64,000 bases of DNA from Polynucleobacter sp. MWH-Berg-3C6 (GTDB lineage: Bacteria; Pseudomonadota; Gammaproteobacteria; Burkholderiales; Burkholderiaceae). Both the position numbers and the translations under genes were made by a program. Where the stretch lies: NCBI RefSeq assembly GCF_018881855.1, contig NZ_JACVPN010000001.1:124001-188000 (forward strand), given 5' to 3'. The notes beneath the pieces are model-generated. The model was given only the letters and a program-made list of their open reading frames with translations. It did not search any database and had not been told where the DNA came from. This document shows positions 28,102 to 37,058 of this stretch, piece after piece; the stretch's first letter is position 1; each line of letters begins with the position of its first letter.

Positions 28102-28872
28102 CTAGCAGCCCAGTAAGCGCCTAACCCGTTCTAGGTCCTCTGGAGTATCTACACCGGCTGGAGGCGCCTCTGTAGCGATATGAACCGCGATTCGGTAGCC
28201 ATTCCAGAGGGCGCGTAACTGCTCTAGGGCTTCTGCTTTTTCTGGGGGTGCGGGCTCTAAATGGGCAAATGCCTGTAAAAAGTCAGCTCGGTAGGCATAA
28301 ATGCCTAAATGGCGCAGATGCTCTGTTTTTGGAGTACTTTGCGGATCTCTGACATACGGAATCGGCGCTCTTGAAAAATACAAAGCCTCTCCCGCACGAT
28401 TCAGTACCACTTTGACAACATTGGGGTTCTCAATTTCAGATAGATCACTAATAGGCACTGCAATGGTGGAGATAGCGCATTGAGCATTACTCGCCAAAGT
28501 TTGAGCAACTTGATTAATGAGTTCTGGCGGAATGAGTGGTTCATCACCTTGCACATTGACTACCAAGGTGCTAGCTGGAAGTTTGAGTAACTGTGCAAGC
28601 TCAGCAAGACGATCGGTACCAGTAGGGTGATCGGGGCTCGTGAGCAAACATTCAATACGATGTTCATTACAAGCTGATGCAATCTCTGGGGAGTCTGTTG
28701 CAACTACGACGCTTTGCGCACGTGATTGCTTAGCACGCTCAGCTACTCGAACCACCATCGGTTTACCACCAATATCAGCCAGTGGTTTACGGGGCAATCT
28801 GGTTGATCCCAGTCTGGCTGGGATGACGACTAAAAAATCTGGCGTGTTACTTAAATTGTGATGAGTACTCAT
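28102..28872 (-). CDS. kdsB: 3-deoxy-manno-octulosonate cytidylyltransferase
   Basis: A 256-aa KdsB, activating Kdo with CTP to CMP-Kdo for attachment to lipid A. The N-terminal nucleotide-binding motif [33 protein letters not shown] and the C-terminal [18 protein letters not shown] are characteristic. It sits downstream of trm112 and lpxK, linking it to LPS inner-core and lipid A synthesis. Confidence 0.97.
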   Translation of the reverse strand: MSTHHNLSNTPDFLVVIPARLGSTRLPRKPLADIGGKPMVVRVAERAKQSRAQSVVVATDSPEIASACNEHRIECLLTSPDHPTGTDRLAELAQLLKLPASTLVVNVQGDEPLIPPELINQVAQTLASNAQCAISTIAVPISDLSEIENPNVVKVVLNRAGEALYFSRAPIPYVRDPQSTPKTEHLRHLGIYAYRADFLQAFAHLEPAPPEKAEALEQLRALWNGYRIAVHIATEAPPAGVDTPEDLERVRRLLGC

Positions 28873-28896
28873 ACCAGAAGATCTTTGATCAATTCT

Positions 28897-29076
28897 TTAG
28901 AGAACTTCATTGGTATTAAGAGGGCGCGCCTCATCTACCAACATGACCGGCACATCATCACGAATGGGGTAAGCCAGACGATCAGCCTTGCAAATCAGTT
29001 CATGTTTGGCAGCATCTAAATGCAAAGGGCTTTTGCATAAAGGGCAAACTAAAATTTCGAGTAAACGTTTATCCAT
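28897..29076 (-). CDS. Trm112 family zinc-ribbon protein
   Basis: A 59-aa protein ([20 protein letters not shown]...), of the Trm112/YcaR family. Cys11 and Cys14 form a zinc-knuckle half; [18 protein letters not shown] is the conserved C-terminal pattern. In many proteobacteria it lies between lpxK and kdsB, exactly as here. Its job in bacteria is not established; eukaryotic Trm112 activates methyltransferases. Translated by hand: 60 codons from ATG at 29076 to TAA at 28897. Confidence 0.92.
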   Translation of the reverse strand: MDKRLLEILVCPLCKSPLHLDAAKHELICKADRLAYPIRDDVPVMLVDEARPLNTNEVL

Positions 29077-29123
29077 GATTGTTCTCAGTTTAGCGCTTTC
29101 ATCAATTGAACGCCAAAGCAGCT

Positions 29124-30206
29124 TTACAGGTTGTAGCGATGGGGATCAGGTCTCTGCAAAATTGATTGCATCCAGTCTACCAAGTGATCAGGTAGATTTA
29201 AGCTCATTGGCACCACCCAAATACGTTCATCGCTAATAGAGCTGCATTTAACCGCATCCTTTTCAGTCATCAGAATGCATTGAGCCTTGATGCCATTAAA
29301 AAATTCCTGGGTATAGCTTGCATGGTCTGGCAATGGCATCCACTTGCCAGTGATGCCTTGTTTTTGGAGGGCATCAAAAAAACGCTGGGGATTGCCAAGC
29401 GCGGCAATGCCAGTAATTTGGTCTGGTAAATATTGCTTAGTAATCTGCGCCAGTGTTTGGGTGTTGTCTGGGTGATTGAGTTGGTATGGGGTATCTAAAG
29501 TACCCAGCAAGGTAAATGCGCGGCGACCAACAAAATACTCTTCTAATAAACCCCCTTTATTACTGCCAGTTGGCTCAGTAAATAAAGTCGCATCACGTCC
29601 CCGCTCAGCAGATTCACGCAAGGGGCCGGCTGGCAATAAAAAGCCATTGCCCTCGCCACGACCATCGCGCACTACAAATTCAATATCACGCCCACCTTCT
29701 CTTGCGGGCCAACGGGGTAGACCGCTATGTTGTAAGCCATCATCACTGATGATGACATTCACTTCAGGCGATTGTTTGAGCATTGCTTTAATGCTTTGCT
29801 GACGTTTAGCAAAAACCCAAATCGGAAATTGATCATGAGTGCGCTTGGCAATCAGTACAGGTTCATCACCAACCTGCAGCGGATCTGAGTCACTAAGAAC
29901 TTGTGTGGGGGATGTCTGAGTAGACCCATAACCTCGGCTGATAATGCCTGGCCTCCATCCGAGTTGCGCCAAGCGCTGCGCAAGCGCAATCACAATGGGC
30001 GTCTTGCCTGTACCGCCCACCCGAATATTGCCAACGATGATGATGGGCACGGGCGCGGCTTGACGATGACTTAGCCCTAAATCTTGAATGAGTTTGCGTA
30101 TGCGTAGAGCTAAGCCATAAATCCAAGACAGTGGCCAAAGCACGAGAGCGGTAGGTCCGCGTCTTTCCCAAAATTTGGGGGCTTTACGGAAAAAAGAACT
30201 TGCCAT
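29124..30206 (-). CDS. lpxK: Tetraacyldisaccharide 4'-kinase
   Basis: A 360-aa LpxK, phosphorylating the 4' position of the lipid A precursor at the inner membrane. The P-loop is [12 protein letters not shown] (about residues 58-69), followed by [13 protein letters not shown]. The Asp pair IISDDGLQH is in the middle, and LTEKDAVKC lies near the end. An N-terminal hydrophobic stretch ([14 protein letters not shown]) anchors it. It follows exbD by 23 bp. Confidence 0.95.
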   Translation of the reverse strand: MASSFFRKAPKFWERRGPTALVLWPLSWIYGLALRIRKLIQDLGLSHRQAAPVPIIIVGNIRVGGTGKTPIVIALAQRLAQLGWRPGIISRGYGSTQTSPTQVLSDSDPLQVGDEPVLIAKRTHDQFPIWVFAKRQQSIKAMLKQSPEVNVIISDDGLQHSGLPRWPAREGGRDIEFVVRDGRGEGNGFLLPAGPLRESAERGRDATLFTEPTGSNKGGLLEEYFVGRRAFTLLGTLDTPYQLNHPDNTQTLAQITKQYLPDQITGIAALGNPQRFFDALQKQGITGKWMPLPDHASYTQEFFNGIKAQCILMTEKDAVKCSSISDERIWVVPMSLNLPDHLVDWMQSILQRPDPHRYNL

Positions 30207-30229
30207 GATGAAAGTGATTTTCTCTGGGC

Positions 30230-30694
30230 TTACTTTTTGGTTTGGCTACTAAATACGATATTCGATAGATTGGCATCACGCGCAGCCTCTAGAGCGCTCA
30301 TCACGGCTTGGTGCGGCGCTCTGGCATCGGCATCAATATTGACTTGAATATTGCTGCCGCCATCTTTACTTCCGCTTTGATTGCTGAGTTGCGTTAAAGC
30401 GCCACTAAGCCCGCTGCGATCAGTGACCTTACCGTTGATCGCAAAGCGACCATCACGACTGACAGCAATATGCACTTGTTTATTGTCTGCCACGCTCTCG
30501 CTGCCATTAGCAGTTGGCAAGGTAATCGCTAATTCTTGATAGCGGGTAAAGGTAGTAGAGATCATCAAAAAGATCAGCACTACTAACAAAACATCAATAA
30601 AGGGAATGAGGTTGATTTCTGGTTCAGCAGAAACTGGCGTGCTTCCTAGAGAAAAACTTCTCTTCGTTGACGAGCGCAGGCTTAACCAACTCAT
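30230..30694 (-). CDS. exbD: ExbD-type biopolymer transport protein
   Basis: A 154-aa ExbD/TolR family protein. One membrane helix (about 28-48) carries the conserved Asp in INLIPFIDVLLVVLIFLM. The periplasmic domain follows (HQAVMSALEAARDANLSNIVFSS). Its start overlaps the exbB-like gene by 1 bp. It is a second proton-driven motor set next to the TolQR of the same window. Position upstream of lpxK is conserved in betaproteobacteria; the cargo or TonB partner is unknown. Confidence 0.9.
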   Translation of the reverse strand: MSWLSLRSSTKRSFSLGSTPVSAEPEINLIPFIDVLLVVLIFLMISTTFTRYQELAITLPTANGSESVADNKQVHIAVSRDGRFAINGKVTDRSGLSGALTQLSNQSGSKDGGSNIQVNIDADARAPHQAVMSALEAARDANLSNIVFSSQTKK

Positions 30695-31320
30695 TATTGG
30701 TGAGAGTAGAGCTTTTTAAATAACTGACGCGTGAACTCTTCACATTCACGTTGACGCTCATTTGCAAGCGCACGCAATCCTCGCCATGCTGCTAGTGCAG
30801 GAATAGCAATCAGTAATCCAAATGCAGTGTTGTAGAGCGCAACTGAAATTCCGTGGGCCAGTTGTTGTGGACTGCCAGCGCCATTGATCGCACCTTGACT
30901 ACCAAAGATTTCGATCATGCCAACGACAGTGCCAAATAAACCTAATAAGGGTGCGATGGTGGCAATCGTTGCCAGAATACCAAGATAGCGATCCAATTTG
31001 AACCAAGTCATCTGTGCTACTGCTTGGAGTTCCTCTAGTGCCGTTTCAGAACTGCTGCCATTGAGTTTCTCTTTTAAAACGCAGGCCAGTAAGGGGCTTG
31101 CTGGAGATAGTTGAGCTAGCTCAGTGATTTGAGCATCTGAGGGCTTATTGTCTTTAAGCATTTGATTGCAAAGACTAAATGCGGTTTCTAAACAGTCTTT
31201 GGGGAATATGTGAATTTGGCGTAAATACCAGCTACGCTCTAATACGATAGCTAGGCCAATAATGGAAATCAGTAGAAGAGGCCAAATAGGCCAGCCAGCG
31301 GATAGTAAGATTGAGTACAT
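30694..31320 (-). CDS. exbB: MotA/TolQ/ExbB family proton-channel protein
   Basis: A 208-aa protein with an N-terminal membrane helix (LLSAGWPIWPLLLISIIGLAIVLERSWYL) and a helix pair around IATIAPLLGLFGTVVGMIEIF and ISVALYNTAFGLLIAIPALAAW, the ExbB/TolQ signature. It forms the motor with the ExbD-type protein downstream. It is first of the series leading to lpxK-trm112-kdsB-adk and faces away from xseA across a 314-bp gap. Confidence 0.92.
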   Translation of the reverse strand: MYSILLSAGWPIWPLLLISIIGLAIVLERSWYLRQIHIFPKDCLETAFSLCNQMLKDNKPSDAQITELAQLSPASPLLACVLKEKLNGSSSETALEELQAVAQMTWFKLDRYLGILATIATIAPLLGLFGTVVGMIEIFGSQGAINGAGSPQQLAHGISVALYNTAFGLLIAIPALAAWRGLRALANERQRECEEFTRQLFKKLYSHQ

Positions 31321-31634
31321 AAGCTCAGTACTTTAGCTGAATTAAAAAGCCCCTTTCAGAAAGCTAGCCTGTGGATAACTCTGTGCAAAACTTTTTTGGG
31401 ATGGTGCTCTAAGTCCTTGATTGATGGTAAAACGGGTGGGAACTGGCCTAAAAGTGCTTGCAGGCCCCCAAATTAATACCTATATAAATCAAGGACTTAA
31501 TTTTTAGTTGTTGGATTTATGAGACGTTTTGGGTCAGTAATTACTTACTTTTAGCTACTAGACCAAGAGCGAATATGCTTCTGTGGATATTTATTGCCGT
31601 CTAAGTCAGATGGCTCTGTGAATAAAGAGAAAAA
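31321..31634. other. 314-bp intergenic region with DnaA boxes and an inverted repeat
   Basis: No gene is visible. It holds a perfect DnaA box (TGTGGATAA, 31370-31378), a one-mismatch box (TGTGGATAT, 31582-31590) and another perfect one (TGTGAATAA, 31617-31625), all in the same orientation. It also holds 13-bp inverted repeats at 31410-31422 and 31487-31499. The promoters of exbB and xseA must lie here. DnaA-box identity is by comparison with the TTATNCACA consensus; binding is not shown. Confidence 0.6.
31410..31499. repeat. Inverted repeat enclosing a foldable 90-nt element
   Basis: Arms TAAGTCCTTGATT (31410-31422) and AATCAAGGACTTA (31487-31499) are exact complements. The 64-nt interior contains a second small stem, GGCCT...AGGCC. 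A T-run (AATTTTTAG) follows the right arm. It could be a structured 5' leader, a small RNA or a DNA-binding element; no known RNA family is recognised. Confidence 0.5.
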
Positions 31635-32873
31635 ATGTCGGAAATTCCAAGGGAAATACTCAGTGTTGGCGATCTAAACCGCGCCATTGCTGCTTCTTTA
31701 GAGGATCATTTCGATACTGTTTGGGTTAGCGGGGAGATTTCCAACTTCAAGGCCTATGACAGTGGGCATTGGTATTTCTCACTCAAGGACGAAGAAGGGC
31801 AGATTCGCTGCGTGATGTTCCGTGGTCGCAATGGTCAAGTTGGCTTTATGCCGCAGTCAGGCGATTTAGTCGAGGTGAGCGCCAGCTTAGGAATGTATGT
31901 CACCAGAGGCGACATTCAACTCACGATTCAAACCTTGCGTCGTGCAGGCATGGGTGGTTTGTATGAGGCCTTCTTAAAGCTCAAAGCGAAACTAGCCAAA
32001 GAAGGTTTATTTTATGAAGAGCGTAAACGCGAGATACCAACTCACCCACGCTCAATTGGCATCATCACTTCACCACAAGCTGCAGCATTAAAAGATGTTC
32101 TTTCTACTTTAGCAAGACGCGCGCCACATATTCCGATTGTGATTTACCCAACCTTAGTGCAAGGACCTGATGCACCTGCAGGTTTAATTGCGGCACTCAA
32201 AGCGGCCAATAAAGAAAATGCAGAAAATGCAGTTGATGTCATTTTGCTAGTGAGGGGCGGCGGCAGCATCGAAGACCTATGGGCCTTTAATGATGAGCAA
32301 CTTGCTTACGCCATCGCTAACTCAACTATTCCGGTAGTCAGTGGCGTTGGTCATGAAACGGATTTCACGATTGCCGATTTTGTGGCAGACCTGCGCGCAC
32401 CAACCCCAACGGGCGCGGCAGAGCTAGCGGCCCCACGTAAAGATCAACTCTTACAAGAGCTAGATGCGATCCAGCAGGCATTACTACAACGTATTAATCA
32501 ACGTGTAGAGCGTGAAGCGCAAACCCTAGATCAATTAGCTTTAAGACTGAACCATGCATTACCAAACCCTGATCGGATGCGTGAGCAAATTACCAGCTGG
32601 CAACTACGCTTAAATCAAGCGTGGTCAGTACGCATGGAGAACTGGAAGCGCAATCAATCTCACTATCAATCACAACTAGAGATGCTTAATCCGCAAAGAA
32701 CGCTTGAGCGAGGCTATGCCGTTATTCTGAGTAAAGGAAGTAGCGGGGAAAAAGAGCAACTGCAGGCAGTGCGTAAACCTAGTGAACTCACAACAGCGCA
32801 GAGTTATCAAGTGCAATTAGCAGAAGGTCAGGCAGAGGTGACGTTTGCCGAGGTGGCGAGTAAAGGGTTATAA
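31635..32873 (+). CDS. xseA: Exodeoxyribonuclease VII large subunit
   Basis: A 412-aa XseA, catalytic subunit of the single-strand-specific exonuclease VII. The N-terminal OB fold is about residues 5-105 (VWVSGEISNFKAYDSGHWYFSLKDE). The catalytic domain has GIITSPQAAALKDVL, LVRGGGSIEDLWAFNDE and SGVGHETDFTIADFVADLRAPTPTGAAE. A coiled-coil region and the GYAVILSKG end follow. The small subunit gene xseB is not in the window. Confidence 0.96.
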   Translation: MSEIPREILSVGDLNRAIAASLEDHFDTVWVSGEISNFKAYDSGHWYFSLKDEEGQIRCVMFRGRNGQVGFMPQSGDLVEVSASLGMYVTRGDIQLTIQTLRRAGMGGLYEAFLKLKAKLAKEGLFYEERKREIPTHPRSIGIITSPQAAALKDVLSTLARRAPHIPIVIYPTLVQGPDAPAGLIAALKAANKENAENAVDVILLVRGGGSIEDLWAFNDEQLAYAIANSTIPVVSGVGHETDFTIADFVADLRAPTPTGAAELAAPRKDQLLQELDAIQQALLQRINQRVEREAQTLDQLALRLNHALPNPDRMREQITSWQLRLNQAWSVRMENWKRNQSHYQSQLEMLNPQRTLERGYAVILSKGSSGEKEQLQAVRKPSELTTAQSYQVQLAEGQAEVTFAEVASKGL

Positions 32874-32881
32874 ATTCAAGC

Positions 32882-32910
32882 TTGACATAACGTACGTTTT
32901 TACGTACTAT
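32882..32910 (+). promoter_or_regulatory. Promoter with palindromic operator for the yefM/yoeB-like pair
   Basis: TTGACA (32882-32887) and TACTAT (32905-32910) are 17 bp apart. The spacer contains GTACGT-TTTT-ACGTAC (32892-32907), a perfect 6-bp inverted repeat reaching into the -10. The -35 is a consensus hexamer. A repressor there would shut the promoter, as expected of an autoregulated toxin-antitoxin operon. Confidence 0.65.
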
Positions 32911-32927
32911 AAGCCATGGAGGGATTT

Positions 32928-33170
32928 ATGACAACATTAACCGCAAGTGAAGCTAGGGCAGGCCTTTATCGCTTGATTGATCAGGCTGCTGAGTCGCATA
33001 AGCCAGTGATGATTTCTGGAAAGCGAGCTAACGCCGTTTTGATTTCCGAAGAGGACTGGAGCGCAATTCAGGAGACGCTATATCTTATGGCGATACCTGG
33101 TATGCGAGAGTCAATTAAAGACGCTATGGCAGAACCTCTTGCCAAGAGTAAAAGGGCCTTAAAATGGTGA
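32928..33170 (+). CDS. Antitoxin, Phd/YefM family
   Basis: An 80-aa YefM-like antitoxin: TTLTASEARAGLYRLIDQAAESHKPVMISGKRANAVLISEEDWSAIQETLYLM is the full family pattern. The C-terminal toxin-binding tail contains AEPLAKSKRALKW. GGAGGG 4 bp before the ATG at 32928 supports this start; an ATG at 32916 would leave almost no leader after the predicted promoter. It overlaps the toxin gene by 7 bp. The pair is inserted between xseA and murB. Confidence 0.92.
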   Translation: MTTLTASEARAGLYRLIDQAAESHKPVMISGKRANAVLISEEDWSAIQETLYLMAIPGMRESIKDAMAEPLAKSKRALKW

Positions 33171-33430
33171 CTTGGAATTTAGTATTTTCCAAGTACGCAT
33201 TAAAGGATGCAAAAAAATTATCAGCTGCTGGATTAAAAGAAAAAGCCCAAGCTTTGCTGGATATTTTGGAATTAGATCCACTGCAAAATCCACCACCCTA
33301 TGAGAAATTGGTTGGAGACCTTAAGGGCGCGTATTCTCGGCGAATTAATATCCAACATCGCCTGGTGTATGAAGTCTTTCGTAAAGAGAAAACTGTGCGA
33401 ATATTGCGAATGTGGACTCACTACGATTGA
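33164..33430 (+). CDS. YoeB/Txe-type toxin
   Basis: An 88-aa RelE-superfamily endoribonuclease that in YoeB cuts mRNA at the ribosomal A site. Glu47, Arg66, His86 and Tyr87 (YEKLVGDLKGAYSRRINIQHR...MWTHYD) match the YoeB catalytic set Glu46/Arg65/His83/Tyr84. All key residues are present, so it is probably active. Translation is coupled to the antitoxin by a 7-bp overlap. It ends 4 bp before the convergent murB stop. Confidence 0.93.
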   Translation: MVTWNLVFSKYALKDAKKLSAAGLKEKAQALLDILELDPLQNPPPYEKLVGDLKGAYSRRINIQHRLVYEVFRKEKTVRILRMWTHYD

Positions 33431-33434
33431 TGCT

Positions 33435-34472
33435 CTAAAAAATATTAGGCTCAATCTCCAAGCTCACACCAAACTCTTTGCGCACTTTGACCTGAATACA
33501 TTTAGCCAAACCTAAGATATCTTGCGCAGTGCCATTGCCATGATTAACCAAAACCAAGGCTTGGTTTTCATAAACACCGACTTCTCCCATACGCTGGCCT
33601 TTAAAGCCGCATTGGTCAATCAGCCAACCTGCAGCGAGCTTACGTTTGCCAGGAGCATCTGGATAAGACACTAGACCCGCATATTTCTTGAGAAGTATTT
33701 CGTACTGCTCATTAGGGATTACTGGGTTCTGGAAAAAACTACCCGCATTACCAATGACTTTAGGGTCAGGCAATTTATGAGTGCGAATTTTGCAGACCGC
33801 CAGAAAGATTTCTTCAGCACTAGGAATGGGATTACTCTCAAACTGTTTTTCTAAATCGGCGTAATGAATCTTGGCTTGCCAGGTTTTAGGAATTCTAAAA
33901 ACGACCTTTGTCACGATAAAGCGGTGGGGATTTTGCTTGAAGTAACTATCGCGATAAGCAAATCGGCATTCTGAATTACTCAGAGTGACAAAGGCTTGCT
34001 TTTCTACATCAAACGCCTCGATGTGATCAATGTAATTAGCAAGTTCAACACCATATGCTCCGATGTTTTGAATGGGCGCAGCGCCAACCGTTCCCGGAAT
34101 AAGTGCTAAGTTTTCTAAGCCCGGTAAATTATTTTCTAGGGTCCAGGTAACGAACTCATGCCAATTTACGCCAGCTCCGACCCCAATCAAAGTTGCCTGA
34201 CTATCTGAGGAAAGGATTTCCTGTCCAGCGATGTTGATGAGTAAAGTAGCTCCCGGTAACACTTTGGGCAAAATTACATTACTTCCACCCCCCAATACGC
34301 GCCAGGGCAGATTTTGCTGTGCAATCTGACGCATCACTTCCGGAATTTGCGCTGCAGAGTCAATCTCGTAGGCGAGCTGGGCACTTGCATCTAGGCCAAA
34401 GGTATTGCGGTCCTTTAAACCTAAATTAGGCGTCACTTTTGCAGGTGCAGGCGCAGGTTGCGGGGAGTTCAT
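33435..34472 (-). CDS. murB: UDP-N-acetylenolpyruvoylglucosamine reductase
   Basis: A 345-aa type I MurB, the FAD/NADPH enzyme that makes UDP-MurNAc. FAD-binding segments: LPWRVLGGGSNVILP, GLENLALIPGTVGAAPIQNIGAYGVE and the substrate-domain AYRDSYFK. The KVIGNAGSFFQNPVI Ser region and the C-terminal AAGWLIDQCGFKGQRMG are also present. The start (MNSPQPAPAPAKVTP) adds a Pro/Ala-rich lead of ~15 residues. It is divergent from yajQ. Confidence 0.96.
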   Translation of the reverse strand: MNSPQPAPAPAKVTPNLGLKDRNTFGLDASAQLAYEIDSAAQIPEVMRQIAQQNLPWRVLGGGSNVILPKVLPGATLLINIAGQEILSSDSQATLIGVGAGVNWHEFVTWTLENNLPGLENLALIPGTVGAAPIQNIGAYGVELANYIDHIEAFDVEKQAFVTLSNSECRFAYRDSYFKQNPHRFIVTKVVFRIPKTWQAKIHYADLEKQFESNPIPSAEEIFLAVCKIRTHKLPDPKVIGNAGSFFQNPVIPNEQYEILLKKYAGLVSYPDAPGKRKLAAGWLIDQCGFKGQRMGEVGVYENQALVLVNHGNGTAQDILGLAKCIQVKVRKEFGVSLEIEPNIF

Positions 34473-34570
34473 GCCACAATCTTATTCGAATGTCTGCCAA
34501 ATCCGCAGATAATTGCCAGAATACGAATGAAATCACCCCATAGTTCATAGAAATAGAGAAGGAGTAAAAG

Positions 34571-35056
34571 ATGCCCTCATTTGACGTAGTTTGCGAACCT
34601 GATATGGTGGAACTAAAGAATGCGATTGAGCAATCGAATAAAGAGATTAGCAATCGTTTTGACTTTAAGGGCTCTGATAGCCGCGTAGAGCAAAAAGATG
34701 AAACACTCATTTTGTTCGGCGATGATGACTTTAAATTAGGTCAAGTACGCGATGTTTTGTTTGGCAAGATGGCCAAGCGCAATGTGGACGTGCGTTATCT
34801 CAAAGATGACAAAAAAGAAACGATTGGCAGTGATAAGCGTAAGCAAACTATGAAGATCCAAAAAGGGATTACTCAAGACCTGGCTAAAAAAGTAGTGCGC
34901 ATCATCAAAGATAGCAAGATCAAAGTACAAGCGAGTATTCAGGGGGATGCAGTACGTGTCACTGGTGGCAAGCGCGATGATTTGCAAGAAACGATGGCAT
35001 TACTGAAAAAGGAAGTAACAGAAGCGCCATTGGGCTTTAATAATTTCCGTGACTAA
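34571..35056 (+). CDS. yajQ: YajQ family nucleotide-binding protein
   Basis: A 161-aa YajQ/DUF520 protein ([21 protein letters not shown]...), with the two RNA-recognition-like halves and the conserved [12 protein letters not shown] and [18 protein letters not shown]. Some family members bind cyclic di-GMP or nucleotides; the cellular role here is not known. GAAGGAG about 8 bp before the ATG is a strong ribosome site. Its stop overlaps the GTG start of the recombinase gene by 8 bp. Confidence 0.94.
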   Translation: MPSFDVVCEPDMVELKNAIEQSNKEISNRFDFKGSDSRVEQKDETLILFGDDDFKLGQVRDVLFGKMAKRNVDVRYLKDDKKETIGSDKRKQTMKIQKGITQDLAKKVVRIIKDSKIKVQASIQGDAVRVTGGKRDDLQETMALLKKEVTEAPLGFNNFRD

Positions 35057-35984
35057 TGCAGCCACCCAAGAAACTGCTGCGATAGCTCCAGCAAGCCAAG
35101 AAGCCATTGAGCGCTTTTGTGATGCTTGCTGGCTCGAGGATGGCTTGGCCCAGAACAGTCTGGCGGCATATCGCAGAGATCTATTGCTGCTAGCGCAGTG
35201 GCTCTACAAAAATCATTCTTCTGATCTGTATGGCGTGACAGAAAAAGATCTCACGGCATATATTGCACATCGACGTGCAGATAAAGCGACCACTGCCAAT
35301 CGACGCTTAACCGTCTTCAAACGTTTTTATCGTCATGCTCTGCGGATTAATTTAGTCAAGAGTGATCCCTGTATTGGGCTTCGCGCTGCTAAGCAGGCGT
35401 TGCGTTTTCCAAAAACACTCAGCGAAGATCAAGTTACCGCGTTACTCAATGCGCCGGATATTGAGACCCCTTTGGGACTGCGCGATCGCACGATGTTAGA
35501 GCTTATGTATGCCAGTGGTTTGCGCGTTTCAGAAATCGTTTCACTCAAGACTGTTGCTCTCGGATTAAATGAAGGTGTAGTGAGGGTGGTCAATGGTAAG
35601 GGCGGTAAAGAGCGCTTGGTACCATTTGGTGGTGAAGCAGGGCAGTGGTTGCGACGCTACCTGGCGGAAGCCAGAACACCTTTGCTCGAAGGCAAAACTT
35701 CCGATGCGGTTTTTGTGGGGCGCCATACTGGCACTGGATTAACCAGGCAGGCTTTTTGGGCTTTGATTAAGCGCTATGCAACCGTTGCCAATATCTCCGT
35801 AGCTTTATCGCCACATACCCTAAGACATGCTTTTGCCACCCATTTGCTCAATCACGGGGCTGATTTACGAGTGGTGCAGCTCCTTTTAGGGCATGCTGAT
35901 ATCTCCACTACCCAGATCTACACCCATGTGGCTAGAGAACGGCTTAAATCGATTCATCAGCAGCACCATCCTCGTGGTTCATAA
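35049..35984 (+). CDS. xerD: Tyrosine recombinase XerD
   Basis: A 311-aa tyrosine recombinase. Catalytic residues fit the family: Arg159 (SGLRVSEI), Lys184, His256 and Arg259 ([12 protein letters not shown]), His282 ([15 protein letters not shown]) and Tyr291. The N-terminal SAM-like domain (20-110) is also present. With XerC it would resolve chromosome dimers at dif; I call it XerD from length and sequence, but XerC cannot be excluded without alignment. GTG start inside the end of yajQ. Confidence 0.9.
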   Translation: MTNAATQETAAIAPASQEAIERFCDACWLEDGLAQNSLAAYRRDLLLLAQWLYKNHSSDLYGVTEKDLTAYIAHRRADKATTANRRLTVFKRFYRHALRINLVKSDPCIGLRAAKQALRFPKTLSEDQVTALLNAPDIETPLGLRDRTMLELMYASGLRVSEIVSLKTVALGLNEGVVRVVNGKGGKERLVPFGGEAGQWLRRYLAEARTPLLEGKTSDAVFVGRHTGTGLTRQAFWALIKRYATVANISVALSPHTLRHAFATHLLNHGADLRVVQLLLGHADISTTQIYTHVARERLKSIHQQHHPRGS

Positions 35985-36001
35985 GTGTTTAAGATAGCGT
36001 A

Positions 36002-36643
36002 ATGAGCTTTCATCCCAATATCTTATTAATTCCCATTGCCTATCTCATCGGCTCCATTTCATTTGCGGTAGTTGTAAGTAAATGCATGCGTTTACCAGAT
36101 CCCCATACATACGGATCTGGTAATCCTGGTGCGACTAATGTATTGCGCACTGGCAATAAATCAGCAGCAGTGCTGACATTAATTGGTGATGCACTAAAGG
36201 GTTACTTTGCAGTGATGCTGGCGCGCATCATCTTGGGTGATGAATCCTTAACTTCAACACTAAGCTCTTGGGTCTTATGCGGTGTTGTACTTGCCGTATT
36301 TTTAGGACACCTGTTTCCGATCTTTCATGGCTTTAAAGGTGGCAAGGGTGTAGCGACTGCTTGCGGAATTTTATTTGGCGTGAATGTCATTTTAGGAATC
36401 GCTACTCTGAGTACTTGGATCATCGTAGCAACCTTCCTGCGCTACTCTTCTTTAGCGGCCTTGGCAGCAGCGATCTTTGGCCCGATCTATTTTGTATTTT
36501 TGTTTGGCTTTCAGCCCATGGGTATTGCGCTCTTCGTGGTTTGCTTACTTCTTATTTGGCGGCACCGTAGCAATATTCGTAATCTCATGAATGGCACTGA
36601 AAGCCGTATTGGTTCTAAAAAGACTCCTAAGGAATCATCATGA
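36002..36643 (+). CDS. plsY: Glycerol-3-phosphate acyltransferase PlsY
   Basis: A 213-aa inner-membrane PlsY, acylating glycerol-3-phosphate with acyl-phosphate. Motifs: [38 protein letters not shown] and a last loop [19 protein letters not shown]. Five or so membrane helices. It lies 17 bp after xerD, and its stop overlaps the next start by 4 bp (ATGA). Confidence 0.96.
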   Translation: MSFHPNILLIPIAYLIGSISFAVVVSKCMRLPDPHTYGSGNPGATNVLRTGNKSAAVLTLIGDALKGYFAVMLARIILGDESLTSTLSSWVLCGVVLAVFLGHLFPIFHGFKGGKGVATACGILFGVNVILGIATLSTWIIVATFLRYSSLAALAAAIFGPIYFVFLFGFQPMGIALFVVCLLLIWRHRSNIRNLMNGTESRIGSKKTPKESS

Positions 36644-37011
36644 CTATTGCATTTGGCTGTGTTCTGTTTATGGGCCTCTTTCCTTATGTTGCTGCTGGTA
36701 TTGCCAAAAAAGGATTTGAGAACTACGACAACAGCATGCCAAGACAATGGCTAGCGCAGCAAACAGGATTTAGAGCGAGAGCTAATGCAGCTCAGACCAA
36801 CCTTTTTGAATCCCTCCCTCTTTTTTTTGCTGCGGTGATTATCGCGAGCATCAGTAATGCACCACAAGCCAGAGTAGATTTACTGGCCTTAGGTTTTGTA
36901 GCAGCCCGGATTGCATATTTGCTTTGCTACATCGCGAATTGGCCCACAAGCAGATCGATTGTGTGGACGGCTGGCCTTGCCTGCGTAGTGGCGATCTTTC
37001 TGCAGATCTAG
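36640..37011 (+). CDS. MAPEG family membrane protein
   Basis: A 123-aa protein with four hydrophobic helices. The pattern [23 protein letters not shown] followed by [36 protein letters not shown] is that of the MAPEG superfamily (membrane-associated eicosanoid/glutathione metabolism), bacterial members of unknown substrate. Translation is coupled to plsY through a 4-bp overlap. Confidence 0.88.
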   Translation: MTIAFGCVLFMGLFPYVAAGIAKKGFENYDNSMPRQWLAQQTGFRARANAAQTNLFESLPLFFAAVIIASISNAPQARVDLLALGFVAARIAYLLCYIANWPTSRSIVWTAGLACVVAIFLQI

Positions 37012-37058
37012 GCCCCACAAGCAACCTGAATTCATCAAAACCCAATACACTGAGTGTT

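Noticed and set aside
31321..31634. Chromosomal origin of replication
   Set aside because: DnaA boxes are present, but there is no dnaA, dnaN, rpmH or parAB context; a regulatory or titration site is more likely. GC-skew would be needed.
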